This document shows, one piece after another, positions 1-8,102 of a stretch of 64,000 nt of DNA (positions are counted from its first letter, which is position 1; every line of letters begins with the position of its first letter). Both the position numbers and the translations under genes were made by a program. The stretch spans positions 1 through 64,000 of the forward strand of contig NZ_BNBM01000012.1 in NCBI RefSeq assembly GCF_014655715.1, given 5' to 3'. Below the pieces are notes generated by a model, which ran no database searches, was not told the DNA's origin, and saw only the letters and a list, made by a program, of their open reading frames with translations. Source of the DNA: Streptomyces lanatus (GTDB taxonomy: Bacteria; Actinomycetota; Actinomycetes; Streptomycetales; Streptomycetaceae).

Positions 1-277
1 CGTACTCGGCGCCGAACAGCTCCTTGACCCGGTCGATCGCGATCTGCTCGGCGACATCGACGTGCTCGCAGCCGCCGTAGTAGCGCCTACCGGGGTAGCC
101 CTCGGCGTACTTGTTGGTGGCGACCGAGCCCTGCGCCTCCATCACCGCGATGGGCGCGAAGTTCTCGGAGGCGATCATCTCCAGGGTGGACTGCTGACGC
201 TCCAGCTCGGCATCGAGCGCGGCCGCGATGGCCGGGTCGAGCTCATGCAGGGGCGTGTTCAGAAGCGACTTGGACAT
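1..277 (-). CDS. glyA: Serine hydroxymethyltransferase, N-terminal part (cut by window edge)
   Basis: This is the first 92 residues of a PLP-dependent serine hydroxymethyltransferase, which interconverts serine and glycine with tetrahydrofolate in the cytoplasm. The N-terminus shows family hallmarks: LELIASEN-type motif (here STLEMIASENF), VMEAQGSVATNKYAEGYP and RRYYGGCEHVD, the last in the segment that contacts PLP and folate. The ATG (complement 275-277) follows the stop of gcvH by 16 nt, so it is the third gene of a gcvT-gcvH-glyA transcript read leftwards from the glycine riboswitch. The rest of the gene, with the catalytic lysine, lies outside the window. Confidence 0.95.
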   Translation of the reverse strand, partial: MSKSLLNTPLHELDPAIAAALDAELERQQSTLEMIASENFAPIAVMEAQGSVATNKYAEGYPGRRYYGGCEHVDVAEQIAIDRVKELFGAEY

Positions 278-293
278 AAGTGGATACGACTCC

Positions 294-671
294 TCAGCCG
301 GCGGAAAAGGCGGTGTACTCGTCGGCGGAGAGCAGGTCGGCCGGCTCGTCCGTGACACGTACCTTGAACAGCCAGCCACCCTCGAAGGGGGCGGAGTTCA
401 CCAGCGCCGGGTCGTTCACCACGTCCTCGTTGATCTCGGTGACCTCGCCGTTGACCGGGGAGTACAGATCGGACACCGACTTGGTCGACTCCAGCTCACC
501 GCAGGTCTCACCCGCGGTCACGGTCGAGCCGACCTCGGGGAGCTGGGCGTAGACGACATCGCCGAGCGCGTTGGCCGCGAACTCCGTGATGCCGACCGTC
601 GAGACGCCGTCCTCGGCGGTCGACAGCCACTCGTGCTCCTTGCTGTAGCGCAGCTGCTGGGGGTTGCTCAT
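294..671 (-). CDS. gcvH: Glycine cleavage system H protein
   Basis: This 125-residue protein is the lipoylated carrier of the glycine cleavage complex. It shuttles the aminomethyl group from GcvP to GcvT and is reoxidised by the L protein. The N-terminus (RYSKEHEWL) and the lipoylation loop ELESTKSVSDLYSP are typical; the lipoyl lysine should be K64. The length matches the family (about 125-130). It lies 121 nt downstream of gcvT and 16 nt upstream of glyA. There is no gcvP in the window, so the P subunit must be encoded elsewhere, as is usual in Streptomyces. Confidence 0.97.
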   Translation of the reverse strand: MSNPQQLRYSKEHEWLSTAEDGVSTVGITEFAANALGDVVYAQLPEVGSTVTAGETCGELESTKSVSDLYSPVNGEVTEINEDVVNDPALVNSAPFEGGWLFKVRVTDEPADLLSADEYTAFSAG

Positions 672-792
672 GGCCTGAATTCTCCTGTACGCGCGGGAGT
701 GGTGATGAAGGGGGGACTGCTGGATACGTGTGTGATCAGCGGAGATGTGCGCGGGCTCACGCGGGCACCGCTGTCAGTCTCTTCTCGCGGCG

Positions 793-1911
793 CTACTTCT
801 GCCGCTTGTAGAAGGGCAGCGCCACGACCTCGTACGGCTCATGGCTGCCGCGGATGTCCACACCGACGCCCGCCGTGCCCGGCGCCGAGTGCGCCGCGTC
901 GACGTACGCCATGGCGATCGGCCTGCCCAGGGTGGGGGAGGGCGCACCGGAGGTGACCTCGCCGATGACCTCGCCGCCGGCCACGACCGGGTACCCGGCC
1001 CGCGGCACACGACGCCCCTCGGCGATCAGGCCGACCAGGACGCGCGGCGGGTTCTCGGCGGCGCGCTCGGCGGCCTCGGCGAGCGCCTCGCGGCCCACGA
1101 AATCGCCCTCCTTCTCGAACTTCACCACCCGGCCGAGCCCGGCGTCGAAGGGCGTCAGGGAGGTCGTCAGCTCATGGCCGTACAGCGGCATGCCCGCCTC
1201 CAGGCGCAGCGTGTCCCGGCAGGACAGCCCGCACGGGACCAGGCCGACGCCCTCGCCGGCCTTGGTCAGCGCCTGCCACAGCTCCACGGCGTGCTCCGGC
1301 TTCACGAACAGCTCGAAGCCGTCCTCGCCGGTGTAGCCCGTGCGGGCGATGAGCGCGGGGACGCCGGCGACGGTACCGGGCAGACCGGCGTAGTACTTGA
1401 GCCCGTCGAGGTCGGCGTCGGTGAGGGACTTCAGGATCCCCGGGGACTCGGGGCCCTGGACGGCGATCAGCGCGTAGGCGTCCCGGTCGTCACGGACCTC
1501 GGCGTCGAATCCGGCGGATCGTTCCACCAGGGCGTCAAGGACCACCTCGGCGTTGGAGGCGTTGGCCACGACCATGTACTCGGTCTCGGCGAGCCGGTAG
1601 ACGATCAGGTCGTCCAGGATGCCGCCGTCGGCCTGGCAGATCATGGTGTAGCGGGCACGGCCGACCCCGACGGAGGCGATGTTGCCGACGAGGGCGTGGT
1701 TGAGGAGGGCGGCGGCCTGGGTACCGGTCACGGTGATCTCACCCATGTGGGAGAGATCGAAGAGCCCGGCCTTCGTGCGTACGGCGTTGTGCTCGTCGCG
1801 CTCGGAGGCGTAGCGCAGGGGCATGTCCCAGCCGGCGAAGTCGGTCATCGTCGCGCCGAGCGAGCGATGCAGGGCATCGAGCGCGGTATGACGGGGTGCG
1901 GTGCTGCTCAT
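793..1911 (-). CDS. gcvT: Glycine cleavage system T protein (aminomethyltransferase)
   Basis: This 372-residue folate-dependent aminomethyltransferase releases ammonia and forms methylene-THF from the H-protein intermediate. Family features are visible: the N-terminal F-A-G-W-x-M-P-L segment, LFDLSHMGEI, and RTGYTGEDGFE in the middle of the protein. I chose the ATG at complement 1909-1911 because GGGAG lies 10 nt upstream. An in-frame ATG 48 nt earlier would put coding sequence inside the riboswitch. It is the first gene of the gcvT-gcvH-glyA operon and is predicted to be glycine-inducible through that riboswitch. Confidence 0.96.
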   Translation of the reverse strand: MSSTAPRHTALDALHRSLGATMTDFAGWDMPLRYASERDEHNAVRTKAGLFDLSHMGEITVTGTQAAALLNHALVGNIASVGVGRARYTMICQADGGILDDLIVYRLAETEYMVVANASNAEVVLDALVERSAGFDAEVRDDRDAYALIAVQGPESPGILKSLTDADLDGLKYYAGLPGTVAGVPALIARTGYTGEDGFELFVKPEHAVELWQALTKAGEGVGLVPCGLSCRDTLRLEAGMPLYGHELTTSLTPFDAGLGRVVKFEKEGDFVGREALAEAAERAAENPPRVLVGLIAEGRRVPRAGYPVVAGGEVIGEVTSGAPSPTLGRPIAMAYVDAAHSAPGTAGVGVDIRGSHEPYEVVALPFYKRQK

Positions 1912-1959
1912 CGGACGTTTGTCTCCCAAGGCATGACGGGCGAGGTCGATCCTCCCCAT

Positions 1960-2158
1960 CTGTCATCGGAACCTGAGAGGTTCGCCACGACCGCCACGGG
2001 GACGATCAGGACTTGCACCTTGGGTGGAGCCACCGCACAGGGGTGACCCGCTTTTCAGATGTGCCTCGCCCGCGCGGTAACGGGGCCTGAGAGATTCAAG
2101 GGAGGGACTTGCTCCTTCGGCGCCCCAGCGATGCACTGCTGCTGGGGACTCTCCCGCG
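1960..2158 (-). promoter_or_regulatory. Tandem glycine riboswitch upstream of gcvT
   Basis: Read on the minus strand, two consecutive aptamers are visible. The first (about 2158-2060) opens with GCGGGAGAGTCC, has GGAGCAAG and ends with AATCTCTCAGG. The second (about 2055-1960) carries AAGGTGCAAG and ends with AACCTCTCAGGTTCC followed by ATGACAGA. These are the conserved blocks of the gcvT glycine riboswitch, which usually comes as two aptamers and turns expression on when glycine is abundant. The element ends about 50 nt before the gcvT start, leaving room for an expression platform near its GGGAG ribosome site. Confidence 0.93.
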
Positions 2159-2336
2159 CGGATTCAAACGGCCGGTATGCAGTTGGCGCCGCCATCATTG
2201 CATGCCGGGCCCGTCGACGGCAGGGCCATGTCTGTAACCGGCTTGTGGCAGGAAGCGAACGAAAAAACGAATGATCCTCTATTACCTTCTCTTTACGCTC
2301 AGTGGGGATGGGGACTCCTGACCCCGGAGGAGGACG

Positions 2337-3011
2337 ATGACGGTGAACCGCACCACGGCGTACGCCACGACCTCGGGCCTGGCGCTGCCCAAGCAGCCCA
2401 CGGCCCCCGCTGTCGAAGCCCACGCCCTGTGCCCCGCGCCCGTGGTCCGCGATCTGCGCGAGCGCTCCGGCCACAGCCCGCACGCCCTGCTCTTCGCCCC
2501 CAACGACCTCGTAGTGATCACCGGCCTGCCCGGCAGCGGCAAGTCCACGCTGATGAGGCGGACGGTGAAGGGCGTCCGCATCGACTCCCAGGACACCCGG
2601 GACCGCTGGGACGCCCGCATGCCCCGCTTCCTCCCCTACGCCGTCTACCGTCCCCTGGTCCGCCTCGCGCACTACGCCGGGCTGCGCCGAGCGCTGCGCG
2701 GCGGCGAGGGCGTCGTCGTGCACGACTGCGGCACACAGGCCTGGGTGCGCGACTGGCTGGCCCGCGAGGCCCGCCGCCGCGGCGGCACCCTCCATCTGCT
2801 GCTGCTCGACGTGACACCCGGCACCGCCCTGGAGGGCCAGCGCGAGCGCGGCCGCGGTGTCTCGCGCTACGCCTTCCTGCGCCACCGCAGGGCCGCCGCC
2901 CGCCTGCTGCACTCGGTCGAGAAGGGGCGCCTGCCCCACGGCTGCGACTCGGCGGTACTGATCGACAGGGAGGCGGCGGACACCCTGCGCAGGATCGGCT
3001 TCGCGGGGTGA
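2337..3011 (+). CDS. P-loop AAA/kinase-like ATP-binding protein
   Basis: This is a 224-residue soluble protein with a clear Walker A motif, ITGLPGSGKSTL, at about residues 61-72. It resembles small zeta-toxin- or uridylate-kinase-like P-loop proteins annotated as AAA family ATPases, in which the motif is followed by a D-S-Q-D-T-R-D segment and a C-terminal half rich in arginine helices. The substrate is unknown. The ATG is preceded by GGAGGA at 2327-2332. It is divergent from the glycine riboswitch operon and followed 80 nt later by an SseB-like gene. Binding of ATP is a firm inference; a kinase role is only a guess. Confidence 0.75.
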   Translation: MTVNRTTAYATTSGLALPKQPTAPAVEAHALCPAPVVRDLRERSGHSPHALLFAPNDLVVITGLPGSGKSTLMRRTVKGVRIDSQDTRDRWDARMPRFLPYAVYRPLVRLAHYAGLRRALRGGEGVVVHDCGTQAWVRDWLAREARRRGGTLHLLLLDVTPGTALEGQRERGRGVSRYAFLRHRRAAARLLHSVEKGRLPHGCDSAVLIDREAADTLRRIGFAG

Positions 3012-3044
3012 GCGGCCGCAGTCCACGACGGCCCGGACACCGGA

Positions 3045-3050
3045 TAGCCT
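3045..3050 (+). promoter_or_regulatory. Candidate -10 box for the first SseB-like gene
   Basis: TAGCCT lies 41 nt before the ATG at 3091 in the short gap after the P-loop gene. It fits the actinobacterial TANNNT pattern, but no convincing -35 was seen. Confidence 0.3.
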
Positions 3051-3090
3051 TCTGAGCCACAGACGTGGTTCACAGCAGGCGGTCAGACAG

Positions 3091-3885
3091 ATGGACTTCC
3101 CAGCGGATCTTCCCGCGGACTTCCCGGCACAGGCACACCCCCATCCGCACGGCGGCTGGCCCGGCAACGAGCTGGAGGAGGTGCTCTCCGCCTCCCTCGG
3201 CATGCCCTCGGCGGGCGGCCGGCTCATCGAGGTGCTGGGCCGCAGCTTCGTGTGGGTGCCGCTGCCCAACGGCGGTGGCCCGCACAGCGGCCCGCTGGAC
3301 CTGCCGACGGTGGAGATCGACGGCCAGGGGTATGTGCCGGTCTTCAGCTCCGAGGAGCAGTTCCGCCAGGTCGTCGGCGTCCATATGTCGTACACCATCG
3401 CCCCGGCCGTGGAATTCGCCCGCGGCCTTCCGCCGCAGGTGGGCATCGCCCTGAACCCGGACGGCGTGGTCGGCGTCCCGCTGCCCCCGGCGGCGGTCGC
3501 CGAGCTCTGCCGGGCCGGCCGCACCCCCCTCGACGGCCTCGCCTCCGGCGGCCGCGTCAAGCTCTACGAGCCCGACTGGCAGGACGACCCGGTCGACTTC
3601 CTGACGGCGGCGACCGCCGAGTTCGCCGAGACCGGCGTCGTGGCGACGGCCCGCCGCTGCCTCGCGGCGATCGAGACGGGCACCCCGATGATGTTCATCG
3701 GCGTGGAACTCTCCCACTGGGGCGACGGCGACCTACGCGCGGCCCCCATGGACGCCCTGGCCCGAGCCCTGGGCCGCGCACCGGTCCCGTGGCCGGTCAA
3801 CCTGGTCCTGATGGACGTGGCGCAGGATCCGGTGATCGAGTGGATGCGGCAGCGGGTCCGCCCGTTCTACCAGCGGGATTCCTGA
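3091..3885 (+). CDS. sseB: SseB family protein (enhanced serine sensitivity)
   Basis: This 264-residue cytoplasmic protein has the SseB N-terminal domain layout: the LIEVLGRSFVWVPLP strand, YVPVFSSEEQF, and ALNPDGVVGVPLPPAAV. Its C-terminal half ends in MRQRVRPFYQR, a tail seen in the SseB C-terminal domain. SseB was named for increased serine sensitivity in Escherichia coli; its biochemical role is not settled. A second, shorter relative follows at 4076, with the same ending (MRAGARPFYDR), so the two form a tandem pair. The ATG at 3091 has only a weak AGGCGG ribosome site 9 nt upstream. Confidence 0.85.
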   Translation: MDFPADLPADFPAQAHPHPHGGWPGNELEEVLSASLGMPSAGGRLIEVLGRSFVWVPLPNGGGPHSGPLDLPTVEIDGQGYVPVFSSEEQFRQVVGVHMSYTIAPAVEFARGLPPQVGIALNPDGVVGVPLPPAAVAELCRAGRTPLDGLASGGRVKLYEPDWQDDPVDFLTAATAEFAETGVVATARRCLAAIETGTPMMFIGVELSHWGDGDLRAAPMDALARALGRAPVPWPVNLVLMDVAQDPVIEWMRQRVRPFYQRDS

Positions 3886-3910
3886 ACGCCGGTCAGCGGC
3901 GACGTCCTCA

Positions 3911-3972
3911 AGGGGCGCGGGGCTGTTTCGATCTGCGGCTCCGCCGCGCGGGCGCGACCAGCCCCACCGCCC
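3911..3972 (+). repeat. Dispersed Streptomyces intergenic repeat with stem-loop
   Basis: The block begins AGGGGCGCGGGGCTG and closes with CAGCCCCACCGCCCC, so its ends pair. An inner hairpin (TGCGGC-TCC-GCCGCG) sits in between. I recognise this as a type of extragenic repeat common between Streptomyces genes. It lies just after the sseB stop and may serve as its terminator. I saw no second copy in the window. Confidence 0.55.
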
Positions 3973-4075
3973 CGCGGACACAAGACAATCCGCAAGTCCC
4001 GAGCTCTCACCAGCTCGACCAGCAGAGCGCCTAAGCTGGGTGCGAAACCCGTACATCCCGAAGGGGCGGTAAATC

Positions 4076-4873
4076 GTGAGCGCGAGCGGCACCACCTCGA
4101 CCGCGCAGGTCGAGCACATGCTGCGCCAGGTGACCCCCGGGCGCTACGACGCCTACGAGGCCCTCCTGCGCGCGCTCGCCACCCCGAACACCGGCCAGGT
4201 CTGGATGCTGCTCTGGCACGGCCAGGCCGGCTCCCCGGACGCCCAGTACGGGAACATGGAGGTCGAGGGCTACGGCTACGCCCCGTGCGTGACCTCCGCC
4301 CAGGAGCTGTCGGCCAGCGGCTGGAACCGCAGCTATGAGGTCGTGGACGGGGTCGACGTCGCCCGCACGCTCTACCCGGATCATTACGGCCTGTGGCTCA
4401 ACCCGCACGCCCCCGGCGGCGGCGTCGGCATCCCCTGGCTCGATCTGCGCCGTATCGCCACCGGGCTGGACCGCCAGCCCGCGGGACCGCTGCGGCTCTC
4501 GGAGCCCGGCATCGAGATCCCGCAGTTCTACGCCCTGCTCGCGCAGAACGCCCACCGCACCCCCGCCGTCCGCTCCCTGCGCCGCGCCTGGGTGCAGCCG
4601 GCGCTCGGGGCGCCGTATCTCGCCATCGGGCTCGATGTGTACGACACCAGCCCGCCCGCGGTGGACTCGGTGCGCTCGATGATGTCCCAGTCGATCGGCG
4701 CGGTCCCGGACGGGCTGCCGGTGTCGACGGTGGCGATGTCCGACGACGACGATCCGGTCGCCATGTGGATGCGGGCCGGCGCCCGCCCCTTCTACGACCG
4801 CGAGGCGCACGCCGCCCCCGCGCAGGCCCCCGCCGGTGGTTACGGTTACCCACCGGCACAGGGCCGTTACTGA
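4076..4873 (+). CDS. SseB-like protein, second copy
   Basis: This 265-residue protein starts with GTG, with GAAGGGGCGG about 7 nt upstream. The N-terminal third (QVEHMLRQVTPGRYDAYEALLRALATP) resembles the SseB N-terminal domain. The C-terminal part (AVDSVRSMMSQSIG...ALPVSTVAM-like, MWMRAGARPFYDRE) matches the end of the upstream SseB protein. A low-complexity A/P/G/Y tail closes it. It is a tandem relative rather than a duplicate, since identity is low outside the last 60 residues. The function is unknown; a shared complex with the upstream protein is plausible. Confidence 0.75.
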   Translation: MSASGTTSTAQVEHMLRQVTPGRYDAYEALLRALATPNTGQVWMLLWHGQAGSPDAQYGNMEVEGYGYAPCVTSAQELSASGWNRSYEVVDGVDVARTLYPDHYGLWLNPHAPGGGVGIPWLDLRRIATGLDRQPAGPLRLSEPGIEIPQFYALLAQNAHRTPAVRSLRRAWVQPALGAPYLAIGLDVYDTSPPAVDSVRSMMSQSIGAVPDGLPVSTVAMSDDDDPVAMWMRAGARPFYDREAHAAPAQAPAGGYGYPPAQGRY

Positions 4874-5234
4874 TCACCGGTCGGCTAACCTACCGTTCAG
4901 TCGGCGACCTGGCTTCGTAGGTGCACACGGTCGCTGACATCGCTTTCATAGGCGTATCTCCGCGCGTAGATGCGATCGGAAGGTCCCGGTCCGCCCTCAT
5001 ACGCCCCAAGTGACTCGCGTCCGCCGGTCGTTACCTGCTGTTCGGATAACGGAACTCCCCAGACAGCATCACGGTTGCGCATACTTTCCCCGCCAACTCT
5101 GGCAACAGATCGCCATGGCGTTGAAGACTCCCCGCAAGACACGGGCCGGTCGGTCCTGTGTACGAGTTCACTCAACCGCTACAGCGGCAACCAGGGGGGT
5201 CGGCAACCGCCGGCCGAGAGGGGTCAATCTCACT
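4874..5234. other. Gene-free interval upstream of the oligopeptide ABC operon
   Basis: This 361-nt gap holds no convincing gene. A CATACT hexamer at 5080-5085 is the best -10 candidate for the downstream operon, but no good -35 accompanies it. GAGAGGGG at about 5216-5223 is the likely ribosome site of the permease. GGCTAACCTACC at 4882-4893 resembles half of an iron-regulator box, but the other half is missing. Confidence 0.4.
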
Positions 5235-6233
5235 GTGACCGCACCGATCGAGACAACGGGAGCGGCGGCCGAAGCACAGCCCGAGGCCGTGCTCTCCGGC
5301 GTCAAGAAGAGCCAGATCGAGGGGCGTTCGCTCACCCAGATCGCCTGGATGCGCTTCAAGCGGGACAAGGTGGCGATGGCCGGAGGCATCGTTGTCGTCT
5401 GTCTCGTGCTGATGGCGGTGCTGTCCAAGCCGATCCTCTGGGCGTTCGACCTCGACCCCAACAAGTTCAACCAGGACCTGATCGACCCGGCCCTGCTCGC
5501 CCCCAAGGGCGGCTGGGGCGGAATGAGTTGGGACCACCCGCTGGGCATCGACCCGCAGTACGGCCGTGACATGCTGGCCCGCATCATCGACGGGTCCTGG
5601 GTGTCGCTGCTGGTCGCGGGCGGCGCCACGCTCCTGTCCGTGTGCATCGGCACCGTGCTCGGTGTGATCGCCGGGTACTACGGCGGCTGGATCGACAGCG
5701 TGATCAGCAGGCTGATGGACACCTTCCTGGCGTTCCCGCTGCTGTTGTTCGCGATCTCGATCTCGGCGTCCGTGCAGGACGGTTTCTTCGGGCTCGAAGG
5801 CCTTCCGCTGCGCATCTGCGTGCTGATCTTCGTGATCGGCTTCTTCAGCTGGCCGTACATCGGCCGCATCGTGCGCGCGCAGACGATGACCCTGCGCAGG
5901 CGGGAGTTCATCGAGGCCTCCACGAGCCTGGGCGCCCGCGGCCCGTACATCCTGTTCCGCGAACTGCTCCCCAATCTCGTCGCGCCGATCCTCGTCTACT
6001 CGACGCTGATCATCCCGACGAACATCCTCTTCGAGGCCGCGCTGAGCTTCCTCGGAGTCGGTATCGCACCGCCGCAGGCCTCCTGGGGCGGGATGCTCAG
6101 CAACGCTGTCGATCTGTACACCGCGGATCCGCAGTACATGTTCGTGCCCGGATTGGCGATCTTCATCACCGTCCTGGCCTTCAACCTGCTGGGTGACGGG
6201 CTGCGTGACGCCCTCGACCCTCGCAGCAAGTGA
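5235..6233 (+). CDS. Oligopeptide/dipeptide ABC transporter permease (DppC/OppC type)
   Basis: This 332-residue inner-membrane permease has an N-terminal OppC_N-like segment (WMRFKRDKVAMAGGIVVVC) and a BPD-type permease domain. The EAA loop (EASTSLGARGPYILFRELLPNLVAPI) couples it to the ATPases. About six membrane helices are visible. I chose the GTG at 5235 because it follows GAGAGGGG and gives the usual N-terminus; the frame stays open upstream to 5010. It heads the five-gene operon: permease, binding protein, second permease, two ATPases. Confidence 0.9.
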   Translation: MTAPIETTGAAAEAQPEAVLSGVKKSQIEGRSLTQIAWMRFKRDKVAMAGGIVVVCLVLMAVLSKPILWAFDLDPNKFNQDLIDPALLAPKGGWGGMSWDHPLGIDPQYGRDMLARIIDGSWVSLLVAGGATLLSVCIGTVLGVIAGYYGGWIDSVISRLMDTFLAFPLLLFAISISASVQDGFFGLEGLPLRICVLIFVIGFFSWPYIGRIVRAQTMTLRRREFIEASTSLGARGPYILFRELLPNLVAPILVYSTLIIPTNILFEAALSFLGVGIAPPQASWGGMLSNAVDLYTADPQYMFVPGLAIFITVLAFNLLGDGLRDALDPRSK

Positions 6234-6260
6234 TCCATCGATAGAGGGGGCTTTCCTCAC

Positions 6261-8009
6261 GTGAAGACGAGAAGGGTGACCGCCGCCATCGCGTCGGTCC
6301 TGGCGCTCTCGCTGGGTGCTGCCGCATGCGGCGGCGGGGATGATGACGGCAACGGCGGAGGCAACGGCAAGAAGGACGCCGCGCTGTCCTCCATCGTCAA
6401 CGCGTCGACGAAGAAGGGGGGCACGGTCTCGTACGAGCACTCGGACGTGCCGGACTCCCTGGACCCGGGCAACACGTACTACGGCTGGGTGCAGAACTTC
6501 TCCCGCCTCTACGCGCGTGCGCTCACCAGCTTCAAGCCGGCTGCCGGCAAGGAGGGCCTGGAGGTCGTCCCCGACCTGGCCGAGTCCCTGGGCAAGCCCA
6601 GCGCCGACGCCAAGACCTGGACGTACACGCTGCGCAAGGGCCTGAAGTACCAGGACGGCACGCCGATCACGTCCAAGGACGTCAAGTACGCCATCGAGCG
6701 CTCCAACTTCGCGCCCGAGGCACTGTCCAACGGCCCGACCTACTTCAAGGCGTACCTTGAGGGCGGCGACAAGTACAAGGGTCCCTACAAGGACAAGTCC
6801 GCGGACGGCATCAAGTCCATCGAGACGCCGGACGACACGACGATCGTCTTCAAGTTGAAGCAGCCGTTCGCGGACTTCGACTACCTGGCGACGTTCTCGC
6901 AGACCGCTCCGGTGCCGCAGGCCAAGGACACCGGCGCGAAGTACGTGCAGAACATCGTGTCCTCGGGCCCGTACCAGTTCGAGTCCTACGAGGAGGGCCG
7001 TGGCGCCACCCTCGTGCGCAACAAGAACTGGGACGCCAAGACGGACCCGATCCGCAAGGCGCTGCCGGACAAGGTCACGATCAAGTTCAAGGTCAACCCG
7101 GTGACGGTCGACAACGACCTGCTCTCCGACAAGATCACGGCCGACGCGGCGGGCACCGGTGTCCAGCCGCAGACGCAGCCGAAGGTCCTGCAGGGCAAGA
7201 ACGCCGGCCAGACCGACATCTCCTACGCCGGTGCGACGCAGTACATCGCGCTGAACGTGAACGTGGCTCCGTTCGACAACGTCCACTGCCGCAAGGCGAT
7301 CCAGTGGGGTCTCGACAAGCAGTCGGTGCTCGACGCGATGGGCGGCTCGCCGAAGGGTGACGTGGCGACCACGCTGCTGCCGCCGTCGGTCAACGGCTAC
7401 TCCAAGTTCGACACCTACGCGACCGAGGGCCACAAGGGCAACGTGGCCAAGGCCAAGGACGAGCTGAAGCAGTGCGGCAAGCCGAACGGCTTCAACACGA
7501 TCCTGACCGCTCGCTCCGACCGCCCGGCCGAGGTGGCGCAGGCGACGGCCGTCCAGGAGTCGCTGAAGAAGATCGGCGTCAACATCGAGATCAAGCAGTT
7601 CCCCTCCGGCAAGTACTTCACGAACTTCGCCGGTGTCCCGACCTACGTCCACGAGCACAAGCTCGGCATGCTCTCCATGGCGTGGGGTGCCGACTGGCCG
7701 ACCGGCTACGGCTTCCTGGACCAGGTCGTCAACGGTTCCGCCATCAAGCCCTCGGGCGGCACGAACCTGATGGAGCTGAACGACCCGAAGATCAACAAGG
7801 CCCTGACGGACGCGATCGCCAACACCGACGACGCGGCCCGCACCAAGGCCTGGGGCGACATCGACAAGATGGTCCTCGACAACGCCTCGGTCGTCCCGGT
7901 CGTCTACCGCAAGAACCTGCTGCTGCGGCCCAAGTCCGCGGCCAACGTCACGGTCACGCAGGCCTACCTCGGCATGTACGACTACGTGCTGATGAGCTCC
8001 GCAAAGTAG
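6261..8009 (+). CDS. Oligopeptide ABC transporter substrate-binding lipoprotein
   Basis: This 582-residue family 5 extracellular solute-binding protein begins with a lipoprotein signal: MKTRR, a hydrophobic stretch and the lipobox LGAAAC with the lipidated cysteine at position 23, then a Gly/Asp/Lys linker. The SBP_bac_5 core is clear (PDSLDPGNTYYGW, WTYTLRKGLKYQDGTPITSKDVKYAIERS). It would capture peptides outside the membrane for the two permeases of the operon. The GTG start follows GAGGGGGC. A strong stem-loop lies between this gene and the next. Confidence 0.93.
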   Translation: MKTRRVTAAIASVLALSLGAAACGGGDDDGNGGGNGKKDAALSSIVNASTKKGGTVSYEHSDVPDSLDPGNTYYGWVQNFSRLYARALTSFKPAAGKEGLEVVPDLAESLGKPSADAKTWTYTLRKGLKYQDGTPITSKDVKYAIERSNFAPEALSNGPTYFKAYLEGGDKYKGPYKDKSADGIKSIETPDDTTIVFKLKQPFADFDYLATFSQTAPVPQAKDTGAKYVQNIVSSGPYQFESYEEGRGATLVRNKNWDAKTDPIRKALPDKVTIKFKVNPVTVDNDLLSDKITADAAGTGVQPQTQPKVLQGKNAGQTDISYAGATQYIALNVNVAPFDNVHCRKAIQWGLDKQSVLDAMGGSPKGDVATTLLPPSVNGYSKFDTYATEGHKGNVAKAKDELKQCGKPNGFNTILTARSDRPAEVAQATAVQESLKKIGVNIEIKQFPSGKYFTNFAGVPTYVHEHKLGMLSMAWGADWPTGYGFLDQVVNGSAIKPSGGTNLMELNDPKINKALTDAIANTDDAARTKAWGDIDKMVLDNASVVPVVYRKNLLLRPKSAANVTVTQAYLGMYDYVLMSSAK

Positions 8010-8049
8010 TAACCCGCAGGCCGGATCCCCTGAAAGGCAGGTGAAGGCA

Positions 8050-8090
8050 CCGGGTGGCCGCGGCGGTCACAAACCGCCGCGGTCACCCGG
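8050..8090 (+). terminator. Strong stem-loop between binding protein and permease genes
   Basis: Two 18-nt arms (8050-8067 and 8073-8090) pair fully apart from one G-T wobble around a CACAA loop. No T-run follows, so it may act as a leaky terminator or as a 3' barrier that stabilises the binding-protein message. It ends only 12 nt before the GTG of the second permease. Confidence 0.8.
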
Positions 8091-8102
8091 AGCCGTACAG
8101 CT

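Noticed and set aside
1912..1959. Longer gcvT start at complement 1957-1959
   Set aside because: It would place coding sequence against the riboswitch and lacks a ribosome site; the inner ATG has GGGAG.
4882..4893. Iron-box-like GGCTAACCTACC
   Set aside because: Only half of the DmdR-type palindrome; the other arm does not match.
4897..5175. A 92-codon minus-strand frame in the gap before the oligopeptide operon
   Set aside because: No ribosome site, atypical codon use, no family features.
5172..7658. An 828-codon open frame antisense to the first permease and binding protein
   Set aside because: Runs across two real genes and an intergenic gap; no domain.
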